Assembly (NCBI GenBank): GCA_936450465.1
Contig: OW388300.1
Coordinates: forward strand, 42,564,358 to 42,628,357
Origin: Gibbula magus
Lineage: Eukaryota; Mollusca; Gastropoda; Trochida; Trochidae
Direction: 5' to 3'
DNA length: 64,000 bases
This document shows, piece by piece, positions 1-11,248 of the stretch (its first letter is position 1; the number at the start of each line of letters is the position of its first letter). Position numbers and translations under genes: made by a program. Under the pieces are notes generated by a model. It was given only the letters and a program-made list of their open reading frames with translations, ran no database searches and was not told the DNA's origin.

Positions 1-2861
1 GGCAGTATGCGTAGTATTTATACGACAGTAACGCGTGAAATGGCTTGCCTATAAATAGCAGCCAACTACGCAGTATCTTTCATTCAGGGTATGTGGGTTA
101 TCAAATAATAGCGGTGGTTGTAAAATCTTAATCTGTTGATATGTGATATGATACTCTCTCAGTCTCTCTGTTGGGTAAATAGTACAGTGGTAGTATGGCG
201 GGCTCTCATCATAAGTTTACTGGTTAAATCCAAAGGGGGGGGAGGGGGTCAGCACCCATGTCTATGCTGTAGGGCTGGGACAGGTAACCTGGATACCCAG
301 GCCAGGTGTACTGAGTAGAATCCGGATGCCCGTCACATTACCCAGACCCAATATCAAGTGTTTAAAGATAAAACGGTAATTTTATCTTAAGTGTGATGTT
401 AAATTGCGTATAGAAATTTTGAAAATAGAGTTCTTCAATATATTGCAATATTTATGCAAAACAGGAGTTCTTTATTACAATATATAAATACCCACAGCAA
501 TAAAACACAGGCGGTCAATGGAACCGACAGCGTGCTTTTATTTTGAGACAATAAGACATGCTCGTGATTTTAGACGTCAGTTTTAGCATCACTTAATAAA
601 AGCGAGTAACTAGTCATCTCATATAAGAAATAGTAGACTCACTGTTGTAGAATAAAACATAGCAGAGATCATAAAACATTCATATGCTCCCTGCAGTGTT
701 TTATTCAACGATAAAGCACGTCAACTCGTCTTCTAATCTATTTCTTAAATATCGCAATACAAAATTTGGTGCAATATCCAGCGCCTTTAGTACAATGACG
801 GGAAGAAAGGCTGCAACACCATTGAGAGGGTATTGCAGTGAAGCCTGCAGGCATACATAATCCTGAACTAAATTTTTATTTAGTATTTGCTATTTGCTAT
901 ATCAGGTCCGAGAATTGCTGTGATACGGTTCATTTCGACCTCTGTTCAGTCAGCATTTTAGGGTTAAATGAAAATATTTATTTTTCCCATAATCTGCAGA
1001 AAAGTATAATTTCAGGAACTCAACTTACATTTTCATATTTTGGATATTGTTACAGGTTTAAGTGATTTTGATTTTGAGTTGTTATTTTGTGCCGAGTATC
1101 AGTCCAATCCTCCCGGGTTCAAAGTTCAAAGTTGAAATACATCCGGTTGTTCATTTGACCCAGACTAGATCGGAAATGTAAAGTGCTGTCTATCGAAGTA
1201 GCCATTGCTTATACAAAGGATATTCAGTACAATGCCATTGTATTTAATTTCCTGGTGATTCCCTAGTTGAGTTTAACCGCAAATCTGCGTCAAGTCTTAT
1301 AACTGTGTTACAACTCCAGAGGAAAACTTAACAGGTGAGGTCAGAATTGTGTCGTTGAAAATAAGGATATAAATATTTAATTGCATGATTTGAACGAAAG
1401 TATCGATTAATTGATCTTTCTTTTGTTAAAGATGTCATTAAGTTCTTACATTGTTAAAATGCATATTTGTGCTAAATAATTTTGGATCAAATCCTATTTT
1501 GTTTTGGATTTGATATTTTAATGTTTTCCTTTGTCACTTTAATACAGTATTGTCAAGATGAATATGTGAGGAAATATTATTCCGAAAATATTTATAAATT
1601 ATTATATCTTATTGATTACATATGTATTAGTGTTGGTTGTTTGTTTTTCTGTCTATCAATAAGTCTGTCCAAAAATTTTTAATATTTATAAATTAAAAGA
1701 AAACTCAAAGTATTTGAGATATCATTTATGCGACAGGATTTTGTTTTAATATTTTAAAATATTGTTTCTCATTGCATATACCCAAGTCAAGTTAATTGTA
1801 GTAATTAAAGAATCACAATGGTGTTGCAGGGTATTTCTCTGCAATAATGCCACCTATATGAAGGTGAAATATTCTTGAAATTGACGTTAATTAGATAAAT
1901 TTATGAATGAAATAGTAAGTGTGCATGAGAATAAGGAAGTGAATTCTGAAATTATTGTTGATAACAAACACTTGCAAAATTTATTTTGAATCCTTGATAT
2001 ATATTTAAATCATCCGTTGGCAGGGCTCAAATTAGCAACCAATTTGTTAGCATTTGCTCCCTATTCTTTTAGTTTGCTTCCTGTAATGTTTAGGAAAACA
2101 CTTCCTCCCTGAAAACATTAAGGGTCCAACAAAAAAATTATGTTTTTTTATCAAATATAATCCATAAAATTTGCCTCAAAATGGTATTGAATATAATGAA
2201 TTAATTAATATAAAGGTAATTTTAGCAATCTTATTTTTTTGTTATGCTCCTTGCAATTTTCTTTTGCTAATGAGAATAATATGTTAGGCAGTGATAAATT
2301 TAACCCCGAGTCTTGCATCAAACTCATCAAATTTGGAAAGGAGTAATACAAATTTAAGCTGTGAGTCCCCTGGTCTCAAAATATTTTGATGTAGCATTTG
2401 TTTACTTATTGAGGGACTCACTTATATCTGCTTGGACTCACAGTAGCTTGTAGTAGCGAGTCCCTGGACTCTGTATGTCATATTTGTAAATTTATGACTG
2501 GTTAGGTGTGCATTTGCTCCTTGAAATTTTATTTTACTTTGAAGCCTGGTTGGTGAGAAAATGGTATCATTTGCCTGTTTGTGATCAGATGAATGTTTAT
2601 CTTGCTCCATTGATACATCTTCACAACATCACGGGCGTAACGAAAAAATTTCTAAATCTTCTCTTTCCGCCCTTGACTTCAACCCTCTCATTTTCTGTGC
2701 TAAGATTTTATCGTACTGCAGGCTAATCAGATAGGCCAATCAGAAGGTGGCTTGCAAATTGAACTACTTGAGACAGTAACTTGTTGTGTTTGCAGCGATA
2801 CGTTGCAACCTACTAAACAGAGGCAAATTTTCAAATGTTAACTGTGATCCCAGCAGGGGCA
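1..2861. other. Gene-free AT-rich stretch
   Basis: I see no exon with both splice consensus and a family match here. Short open frames in the stretch look random. The only structured part I recognise is a dispersed repeat at about 480-755, described separately. Confidence 0.5.
480..755 (+). repeat. Dispersed repeat 'H', copy 1
   Basis: Shared blocks such as AATAAAACACAG, CCGACAG.GTGCTTT, GAGACAATAA and CAACTCGTCTTCTA recur in reverse complement at about 28,470-29,300, where the second copy is split by another element. No coding capacity is seen. The class is unknown; it is probably a non-autonomous DNA element. Confidence 0.6.
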
Positions 2862-2865
2862 TTAA

Positions 2866-3292
2866 CCCTTTCTCTGCCAATGCAGTAATATTCCTTGTAG
2901 TCAGATGAAGGGGAGGAGTGCAGTGGTTAGAGCGTTAAGCTGCGGATTAAGAGGTCTGGGTTCAAAAGTAAGGTTTGGGTGCAATGCTACACTGAAGTAC
3001 CACCGTACCACCTATGGTTCGCTAATTCAAGTTAATGCTTGCAGATTTCACTGCAAATTATAGCCACAATGTTGTTGTGAGCTTTCTCTCTATAATTATA
3101 CAAGCAGCCGTGATATAAGTGAAAAATACTCTTGAAAAACTGCGTTAAACCCCAAACACCTCCTCACCCGTGCCCCAAATCATATAGCCCAGTCACACCA
3201 GGAACGTCCCTTTCTGGACAATGTGTGATTCCTGAAATGCAGCCCTAAAGGAATGGTTTGCTTATATTGGCAATGGTTTAGCAAATAAAGGG
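2866..3292. mobile_element. TTAA-flanked MITE (piggyBac-like ends) with SINE inside
   Basis: The segment is bracketed by TTAA at 2862-2865 and 3293-3296. It begins CCCTTTCTCTGCC and ends GCAAATAAAGGG, so the two ends are inverted matches (CCCTTT..T.TGC). TTAA target duplication and CCC-starting ends are the hallmark of piggyBac-superfamily elements. It has no transposase. A tRNA-derived SINE (2908-3170) occupies most of it. Confidence 0.5.
2908..3170 (+). mobile_element. tRNA-derived SINE
   Basis: The head reads like a Pol III promoter: GTGGTTAGAGCG for the A box region and GGTCTGGGTTCAAAA for the B box. The body CAGTACCACC..ATGGTTCGCTA and the tail GCGTTAAACCCCAA recur at 10,650, 20,135, 32,750 and 34,030. 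It lies within the TTAA-flanked MITE. Confidence 0.7.
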
Positions 3293-3564
3293 TTAAATTT
3301 TAAAATCTGTAGAGGAGAACGTGTCGGTAGTGTATATGCAGTTGTTGATACTAATATATTTCCTCATATGTTTCATGTAGGACTTGTGAAAGTAGGTCAT
3401 TATCATATTGATATATTATTCTGTATTTTCATATTTATTTCATGATGCATAAAGAAATTTAGTCATCCAAAATGGCAATTGTTCATGGGAGAATTAGCTT
3501 CAACACTTAATAGTGGAAATATTAAGCTAAACACAAAGATGTTTTCTTTCACATTGGAGGTTTT

Positions 3565-3752
3565 GGGGCGGTGATAGTCTGGATGGTTAGTGTGTTTGGC
3601 TTTGGATCGAACCGTCCTGGGGTCGAATCCTGCAAGGTTCTCAGGCGTAACTTCTATTGCAGTAATGTATCATGTATGTTGAAGTGAATTATGTACTACA
3701 TGTAGGCCTTTGGCTTTTAAGTATGGAATAAAGATTTATTGATTGACATGCA
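3565..3752 (+). mobile_element. tRNA-derived SINE, second type
   Basis: A-box-like TAGTCTGGATGGTTAGTGTG is followed by a B-box-like GGGGTCGAATCC. The element ends in AATAAAGATTTATTGATTG, a LINE-style 3' tail. The body differs from the main SINE family in this window. Confidence 0.55.
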
Positions 3753-3789
3753 GTAAGGTTTGCGTGCAACCAAAGTTTCAGTGTATTCA

Positions 3790-4040
3790 AGTGTGACGTT
3801 TGTCCCGTTGCACGAGGACGGGTAGATTTTTGTTGAATCATGGGTATTGTTTACTGGTGTCTGTTTCATCAACGCTATATTTAGACAAACCCTTTCCTAG
3901 AAGCCTAACAAATATAAAGACCAGGTCTTCTGTTGTCAAAATACCAGAACAAATTTTTCATTCAATCAAAGGGGTCGCCGCAAATGGCTGCGATACTGCC
4001 GAAGCGGCGTTAAGCAATAACTCACTCACTTACTAACTCA
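3790..4040 (+). repeat. Repeat with CGCCGC..AATAACTCACTCAC tail
   Basis: The tail GGCGTTAAGCAATAACTCA, preceded by GTCGCCGCAAATGGCTG, recurs at 34,895-34,960 on the same strand and at about 9,330-9,400 in reverse. This is an abundant type of dispersed repeat tail in molluscan DNA, probably a SINE 3' end. Confidence 0.5.
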
Positions 4041-4045
4041 ATTAA

Positions 4046-4326
4046 AGGGATTGTGTTGCTTGGAGTCACATGCCAAACGTTATAAATGGTGTTGTTTTAT
4101 CGAGAAAACTGACTGTTGCGAAAGTCGTTTTGACGAAAGTCGACTCAGTGTATGGGCGATATAAAGGTAAAAGTTGTGATTTATGATTGAAAACGGGATA
4201 ATGAACCATAGTTTGCACGCATTAATAAGTCATAGTAAAATTGGTAACTTATTTACCACAGTTAAAAAGACAAATACTACTGTGCATGTAAATTTTACCT
4301 AGATCTCCTTGTTACTCAGTTTTTAT
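4046..4326 (+). mobile_element. Mariner-type MITE 'A', diverged copy
   Basis: Blocks match the intact A copies at 44,582 and 39,894: TTAAAG..ATTGTGTTG, CGTTATAAATG, TTATCGAGAA, GATATAAAGGTAAAAG and ACTACTGTGCATGTAAAT. The right end is missing, replaced by the element at 4,328. Confidence 0.6.
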
Positions 4327-4327
4327 G

Positions 4328-4693
4328 TTCCCCGAAAATTTTTTCGGGAGACATAATGTTTTCGCCTCCATCCGTTATTCCGTTATTCCGTTATTCTGTT
4401 ATTCCGTCATTCCAAAATGCTTTCTTTTCCGGGCCATATTTAAAAAAACGTTCAATATTTTTTCACGAAACTTGGTATGTGGTTAGACCTAGTGGTGGAG
4501 TGGTGCCTTTTGCTATTTTGGTTATTCTGAATTATTTTTTTTTCTGGTTTTCCATGGAAACAATTTGAACTTATTGCAAATTGGGGGTAGGGTCCTTTTC
4601 CGGCCTCTATTTCAAAATCTATCTAGTATTTCTTTACGAAACTTGGTATGTGGTTAGACTTAGTGGTGGAGTGGTGCCTTTTGCTATTTTGGT
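4328..4693 (+). mobile_element. Inserted non-coding element between direct repeats
   Basis: The segment starts with the hairpin CCCCGAAAATTTTTTCGGGA and contains two direct ~120-bp copies centred on TTTACGAAACTTGGTATGTG (about 4,463 and 4,630). It is flanked on both sides by the same ~60-bp sequence (4,260-4,325 and 4,694-4,760). It resembles the pearl-like elements elsewhere in the window, with an initial hairpin and internal tandem repeats. Confidence 0.5.
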
Positions 4694-4759
4694 TATTTTG
4701 ACAGTTAAAAAGACAAATACTACTGTGCATGTAAATTTTACCTAGATCTCCTTGTTACT

Positions 4760-5130
4760 CATGCAGTTTTTATACAAGTGCCAATCACTGGACAGCTGTT
4801 TCTGTATCTGTATCAGTATGATCTGTATTCGTCGACTGGCCTACTCACTATAACTTGCCGTGGTTGGGTGTGTGACAAGGGTGATACTTTAGTCCACTCC
4901 CTTCCTAAGGGTTGTCCTAAAACTCAACTCCTTCCTCACCGCATCCTCTGGAAGAGCGTTCCAATCCTTCATTGTTCATGGAAAAAACGTTTTTATAGTG
5001 TTTTTTCTTACGGCTTAGTACTTTAAATGACATACTAAGGGAAGTTCTCAATTTATTATTAATGAGTGCTGTGTTCCTCTGGTCGTGACAGGTTACTTTG
5101 CCCTCTTGACCAAAGGATAAAAGTAAGATG
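4760..5130 (-). pseudogene. LINE ORF2 C-terminal remnant (Jockey/CR1-like)
   Basis: On the minus strand the translation reads TMKDWNALPEDAVRKELSF and ends KGVD-stop at about 4,890. This is the typical C-terminal 'DWN.LP' motif of non-LTR retrotransposon ORF2. Upstream on the same strand the frame is broken by shifts and stops. Only the 3' end of the element remains, which is usual for 5'-truncated LINE copies. Confidence 0.6.
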
Positions 5131-5684
5131 CAGTTGTCATCGTACTGTCTGTTTCACTTTCTAAACCAGGTTGCAAAGTTTCAATTGTTTGCCTTTATTG
5201 TACTGGTGGCTATCAGGAGGCTGCTGGTTTGCATGCATGATAGCAATGCAGTTTTATATTTCTATTGGCAGGGGATGCTCTTGTAGTCATTAAAGAAATA
5301 GCTAAATCTAGGACAATTTTATTTTGACATTTATTAGCTAGGGTTTGCATTAAAACATCTTTGAGCTAAGTAATATAAAAACTGAACTGAAGACTTGCAT
5401 GTTATCGTTACTTTTCTGTTGCAAAATACTAACACATTTAGTTTCCTGCAGGGAAGTTAATTATTATGAAATGAAACCTATAGTTAAACTTGCCGCAGTT
5501 TCAATCACTATTATCTTAAATTGTTATATTTGTGAGTCAATCGCAATTGAATTCTTATAACACTTAAACAGTCCTGAACGTCTGAACAATTCCAGAACCT
5601 GAAAATTATCTAGCAAAAAGGTCATAATAACCTGGTATCTGATGAGTTGAATTGCCAGTTGCTGGAAATCATTCTGAGCTTCCC

Positions 5685-5880
5685 TACGGAAGGCATTATA
5701 AAATCGTGCTAGTCTTCAGCACTGGCTAAAAAACCTTGCAGACTTTCCTTCACTTTTCCGTACTTAGATAGCAGAGCGCTGCACCTGAAATGCAGAGTGG
5801 GTTCTGATTTGCTAACACAGAAAAGTGAAGGAAATGCTGTAAGGCTTGGAGACTGGTGTGAGTTATGTCCTGAAGTTGGG
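5685..5880. mobile_element. Foldback MITE 'C', copy 1
   Basis: A long imperfect inverted repeat (GAGCTTCCCTACGGAAGGCA on the left, GTCCTGAAGTTGGG on the right) has an inner arm CACTTTTCCGT..TAGATAGCAG and the conserved centre CTGCACCTGAAATGCA. The same structure recurs at 24,790, 32,258, 38,504 and 44,412. Confidence 0.7.
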
Positions 5881-5890
5881 CCCATTTTAA

Positions 5891-6255
5891 CCCATTACCT
5901 GGTGAAACTATGCTGATAAATCATGGCCTAGCCAAACTTGATTGTTCCCTTATCAATGCAATCAAAGAAAATATAAATGGTGGAAGGCTTGTTGTGAAAC
6001 TCATGAACTTTAAAGCTAAAATTAATGCGTGGTCTGAGACTGTCTTCTGGAGTAAATTTTATCCATCCCTCTGTGTGTCTGCCTTTCAATACAAACTATG
6101 AAACAATTCTGCTGGTTTAGGGTTAACATCAAACCCATTTATGCAGAAATAGTTTGGGTATGTCATTATTCCCTTGCTAAACCTGCATCATTCTCTTCAG
6201 TAATGAGTTAGGACTCCTAAAAGACATGGCGCAAGTTAATTTAGCAAGTAAAGGG
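5891..6255. mobile_element. TTAA-flanked MITE, piggyBac-like ends
   Basis: TTAA sits at 5887-5890 and 6256-6259. The left end is CCCATTACCTGG and the right end TTTAGCAAGTAAAGGG, close to the right end of the element at 2,866. Two further ends of the same kind (GGGTTAA at about 6,120 and 6,383) suggest partial or nested copies. Confidence 0.4.
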
Positions 6256-6663
6256 TTAACACTGACTTAGTATGGTTTTTGTAGTATTTGCATAATGCAT
6301 TATTGCCTTAGTTTGGACTCCTGAAACTGAAAGACAACCATGCACTTGGTAAGATGCATGGCACAAATAATTTAGCAGTTAAGGGTTAAGATGGTAAACT
6401 TTCCACTTAAAGTCTCATCAAGGATTAAAGTAATGTTCAGATAGTGGACCAATCAGAAAGAGGCAATCTGGCAAGAGCATGGCACGATATTTACTTCCTG
6501 GAAGTAATCAAACTTGCATCATGTGATTGGGTTGTCAGCAGTTGTTATACTTCAGATCGTGAGTCACTCACTGTGCGAGTGCATAGTTTTGTCTGACCTA
6601 CAACTCAGCTAGGGTGTTGGCCGGCTGGTCGATCGGGGAATCAGAGAGCAAATGAACTGTTGC

Positions 6664-7268
6664 CAAAAGGACAGGGTGCATGGAGGTGAATATTTATAAA
6701 TAATTGCATGTGAGGGTGCATGGAGGTGAATATTTATAAATAATTGCATGTGAGGGTGCATGGTAGTGAATATTCTTAATTGTAAGTGGGGATGCTTAAA
6801 GGTGAATATTTATGTATAATTGCATGTGAAAGTGCATGGTGGTAAATATTTGTGAATAATTGAATGTGAGGGTGCATCGAGGTGAATTTTCATGAATAAT
6901 TTCATGTGGGGGTTCATCAAGGTGAATTTTCATGATTAATTGCTTGTGAAAGTACATGGATGTAAATATTTATTAATAATTGCAAGTGAGAGGGTAAAGA
7001 GGTGAATATTCATGAATAATAGCATATGAAAGTGCATGGACGTGGATATTCATGAATAATTGCATGTGAAAGTGCATGGACGTGGATATTCATGAATAAT
7101 TGCATGTGAAAGTGCATGGACGTGGATATTTATGAATAATTGCATGTGAAAGTGCATGGACGTGGATATTCATGAATAATTGCATGTGAGAGGTCATCAA
7201 GGTGATTATTCATGAATACATGTATGTGAGGGTGCATGGAGGTGAATATTCATGAATATTTGTATGTC
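6664..7268 (+). repeat. ~40-bp tandem array
   Basis: About 15 units of roughly 40 bp follow the pattern GTGCATGGA.GTGAATATT then .ATGAATAATTGCATGTGA. Units at 7,030-7,190 are nearly identical, and units at the edges are more diverged, which is typical of a minisatellite growing from the middle. Confidence 0.85.
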
Positions 7269-7321
7269 TAGGTACATATCTATTTATGATAAACTGAGAT
7301 TCAGTGTTTTTGGTTGATTAA

Positions 7322-8801
7322 CCCTTAACATGCGGGCGACGGAATAATCCGGGCGGGCTATAAGCGATTCGTAGGTACTCCAGTACGGATCCCGGATCGC
7401 TTACTTAGAAGAATTCACGCCTGTCTATGTACTGGGCTAGCCTCCATACCGGGTCACGAGTCGATTGTGTCCGCGACCCGACCCATGAGAATGGCTGTAT
7501 TTACGCATCGCGACCCGACATGAGAATAAAGCTTTGTTCAGTGTGTGGTCGGAATATCAAGCAAAATTCACACCAATTTGCGTGTGCATTGTTGACCCGT
7601 AACGCATCGATAATTAGCTTTACAAAAGGCCAATTATGTCGGGCTTAGCCCCCGAAGCATTAATTCGCTTGAGGCTATTTTCACCCACGTGTTTGTATTG
7701 CCTCGGGTTTGCCTCGCCCGAGACTGCTATCTGCCTCGCATCTCGCGAGACGGGGAAAAAAATCGCTAACTCGCCTTACTCCCGCACTTCATATCATGTG
7801 AGCGAATTGTTTGTTTTCAAAAAAAAATACGGTAAAATAAAGGGGAAACAATGGACTACATTCCCATATAAAATTAGAAAATCTCAAAAAAATAATAAAG
7901 ACACAGCAAGCGCCGTGAAAAAGGTCATGTTTACACTTCATAAATTTTGAAACAATCGGCGATTTTCACAACTTCTAAAACATTTATCAAGGCTAAAATA
8001 CTGAATGCATTTTCATAATTTTTATATCACAATAAACCGAAAAGAATAATCTTTTATTCTATATAAAATGCGCAGATTAATTCACAGAAATAAAGATACA
8101 ATTTTACCTTTCTGAGAGGCATGTGAAACCAAACGGCACACAAACTAATCAACATATTTTCATCAGTTATGGTTCGAGGTTAGCGTTTATTTGAAAAGTC
8201 AAACAACATAACCATATTTGGGTTGACATGTGCTTATTTGTCAACTGGTTCGAGATTATGATTTCTTGGAAAAGTGCGATGAACGACCGTTTGCAATGCC
8301 GCATACATGTTGTAAGTATTGACGATTTTATAGGTGGGAATAAAGACAAACTTTACATAGCTATAGAATTATAACCAAAGGTCGCATTCTAATAATTTTT
8401 ATATCATTGTGAAGCTAGACATCTTGTCTTCAATTCCGTATATAAATGGAATTTTTTTCGTTTCGTATTTATGATGTTACGAGGCCCGAATAAAAGACAA
8501 TCTTTCGAAAGTAATAGAATAAAAACGAAAAAACATAGAAAATTCATTCAAAGTTTCGAGTGTGAATTAGCCATTTGTGTACGGGTTTCGCTACTTGAAT
8601 TTGTATTGAACGCCCGTATATAGTCCTTATTCGCCATGTAGATGCGGTATATTTTGTAAAAACGATACCGGAATCGCCGCCTGGAAATTCCGCCAGCAGA
8701 GCTAGTTAGTGCCAAAGCCCAAACTACTGCTGCGAGCTGCGAGCCTGTAAATTCCGCCACAGGGGCTAAAAATGGTAAAATATATATACGCAACGTAAGG
8801 G
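7322..8801. mobile_element. piggyBac-like element, non-autonomous
   Basis: The segment is flanked by TTAA (7318-7321 and 8802-8805). The ends are inverted: CCCTTAACATGCG on the left, and CGCAACGTAAGGG on the right. The left part is unusually GC/CpG-rich for this window. A subterminal Cys/His-containing frame (7,427-7,648) is open, but I see no recognisable transposase, so the element is probably a deletion derivative of about 1.48 kb. Confidence 0.55.
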
Positions 8802-9688
8802 TTAAGAACATTTAATCACAATTTTAGCACTTCGGTTAGTGTAAGCTGCCAGCTGCGCAGTACTGTTGGAGAGGTGACCGAACACATGCATGTGACAAGT
8901 TCTGTATTTCATTTGAGATTTGCCTGCATAACAGTGTAAGCCCATTTTCTAACCCAAATGACAAAAAATTCTTTTTTTGAGTATCAAAATACCGTTGAAT
9001 TGGTATAGGTAGGACTGTTTGCATTACGGTGACAAAATATCCATTTAAGGATGCATAGAATTGAATATTGGCATGTGATTTTATTACAGTCTCTGATAAA
9101 AATAGGATTCTGTGTCATTTATGAGATATTTTTTTGTAAAAATATTTTGAAAAAGACTCCCAAAAATGTAATTTCTGATATAGCCTTGCTTTCCAGGGCC
9201 TAGATTTTCGAAGCTCTCTTAGTGAAAAAATTGTCGTAAGTACCATTCATTAACATTGACTAATTACAATCTTAGCGCTATGAGAGCTTTGAAAATCGAT
9301 ATTCTGGATACAAGTATTTTCTTGGATGAGTGAGCGAGGGAGTTATTGTTTAACGCCACTTGGGCATTATCCCAGCCATTAGCGGCATCTTAGGATTAAA
9401 CTTGGAGGAAATAACAAATACAGGATTGTAAGGTCATATTCTTATCATTTCCTGTACATTTAATAGAGAGAGAGAACAACTAAAATGTCCATGTTTGTAT
9501 CTCACCAGGGGCTTGGTAACTATGCTACACGCAGTAAGGAATGGCGGCAATGCTTACAATATATACAATAGTGACAGTATTTTTGATAAAACTCCAACAA
9601 AATACTCTTAAGTTATACATGGTACCACTCAGGGTTTGGTTGTTGTCGCCTTTCAGCAGAGGATTACTTACGTCCTCTGTTTCAGCCT

Positions 9689-10104
9689 ACCGTATTTCCT
9701 CTAATACAACCCCGGGGTTCTATTTCATTCAGCACCCCCTTACCCCCTGGGTTCTATTAGAGACCCGGGTTGTATTGGAGGCCGGGTTATATTTCTTCAG
9801 ACATGAATTGACGTTTATAATCTTCTTGGGGTCACTTATTGTAAATAGAGAATTAACTGAACAAGACGGATATTTGTTATCATGGACCGGTTATGCTGAA
9901 TCTCACATGGTCACACCAATATTTCTCCTCAAAAACGAGTGTATATAACTATTTTATATTGCAACACGGGGTATTTAGTTAACGTAAAGCCCGGGTTCTA
10001 TTGGAGACCCGGGTTGTATTTACCTCAGCACCCCTTACCCCCCGGGTTGTATTGGAGGCCCGGGTACTAATAGAGGCCCGGGTTCTATTAGAGGAAATAT
10101 GGTA
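9689..10104. mobile_element. Foldback MITE with CCCGGGTT motifs
   Basis: The left end ACCGTATTTCCTCTAATAC is mirrored by the right end TATTAGAGGAAATATGGTA. The interior repeats (T/C)CCGGGTT(C/G)TATT..AGG in both orientations. Short pieces of the same end appear at about 41,203 and 58,575. Confidence 0.7.
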
Positions 10105-10649
10105 TACACAATTCTCACTGTACAGTCACAGTAGCATAACTTGATGGGATGATAAAAGTAAAATACTCTTGTATGTACAGTAATTTATCTTAATGTCAAA
10201 TGTCACCTAGTGTATGTGCTGGATGATCTGGGCTTGATAATTAAGTAGGTTTTCTCATATTATCAAGAAGGCCTATTAACTTTTGTTTTTCAGATTTATT
10301 TAGAATATTTTGCATTCTCATTAGGTTTGACCTAGGCTGGTCAGGTCATATGTTTCTTCCGTTGTTTGAATGTTGATGGTAACCTGTGTTTGTCTGGGTG
10401 GTTGTACAAACAGAAGAGTCAACAGAAATGACTTTTCATGTTTATGTTGGATTGTGTTTTATTTGGTAATTTGGATGGAATGTGAAGTGAGAAACATTTT
10501 ATAACTTTGTGTCCTTATTCAAAAAAGGGGATTTTGTTTTCCAGTGTTAATAAGGACATCTATTAGGCTATAGAAATTATCTTGCCATTGTTAAGATTTC
10601 AGTTATAAGGCCTTTTTTATTTTCAAATTTGCTACTTGACAATATTTGG

Positions 10650-10935
10650 GGAGGGATAGCGTATTGGTGAGCGAATTCGGCTTCAGATCATGAGGTCCGT
10701 GATTCGAATCCCGCCAGGAACTCGTCAACTTTGTCTGCAGTAGAGGACTGTTCCAGTAAAGTTTGAGTCAGTGCTGCACTGAATCTCAGTGCAGTACCAC
10801 CCATGGTTTGCTAGTTCCAGTTGATGCTCGCAGCTTTTACCGCAATGCATACCCACTTCGGCTTTGCAGGCTTTCACCCTGCAATATTACTAGCTTTATG
10901 ATATACGTGAATACCCAGGTTAATGCAATGTTTTG
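10650..10935 (+). mobile_element. tRNA-derived SINE
   Basis: A-box-like TAGCGTATTGGTGAGCG and B-box-like GTGATTCGAATCCCGCC are followed by the shared body GCAGTACCACCCATGG. The 3' part is diverged. It lies 90 bp upstream of the first recognised exon of the MAP3K14-like gene. Confidence 0.75.
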
Positions 10936-11024
10936 CAACTTTTCCTTGAAACATGGGTCAATTTTGATAAGACTGTATATCATTTTACTGATTATCAAAA
11001 CTAAAAATTTGCAATCTATTACAG

Positions 11025-11248
11025 GACTGATATGAGCAGTTGAGGAGAGTCCAGAATCTGTCAGTGAAGATGACCAGGGCGGTCAAGAACAAGTGTCCAC
11101 TGATTTGTGGCCCGAGAAGTCTGCCAGACAGACTGTCCAGGATGGAGGAGTCTGGCTACCAGAGAGGTCAACTTCATCTTGGTCAAAGGTCACACAAGAA
11201 GTTCAAGGACGTGGACAATCGGCAGACGCAGGAGACAAATTCGATGCA
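11025..11248 (+). CDS. MAP3K14: NIK-like gene, start-codon exon
   Basis: The acceptor is TATTACAG before 11025 and the donor is GATGCA/GTGAGT. The frame has a TGA at 11028-11030, so the ATG at 11070 is the first Met in frame and 11025-11069 is 5' UTR. The exon ends two bases into a codon, which fits the single base that opens the next exon in frame. Another frame (from 11042) is also open, but it has no ATG and the wrong phase. The residues are basic and not recognised. Upstream untranslated exons and the promoter were not found. Confidence 0.6.

Noticed and set aside
6664..7268. Possible CRISPR-like array of regular repeats
   Set aside because: Units are contiguous and diverge gradually with no unique spacers, and the DNA is eukaryotic; it is a minisatellite.
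9541..9948. 135-codon open frame
   Set aside because: It runs across the left end of a foldback MITE and matches no known protein.
11042..11248. Second open frame in the first NIK exon (acidic, EESPESVSEDDQ...)
   Set aside because: It looks protein-like but has no ATG, is preceded by a stop, and ends in a phase that meets TGA in the next exon.
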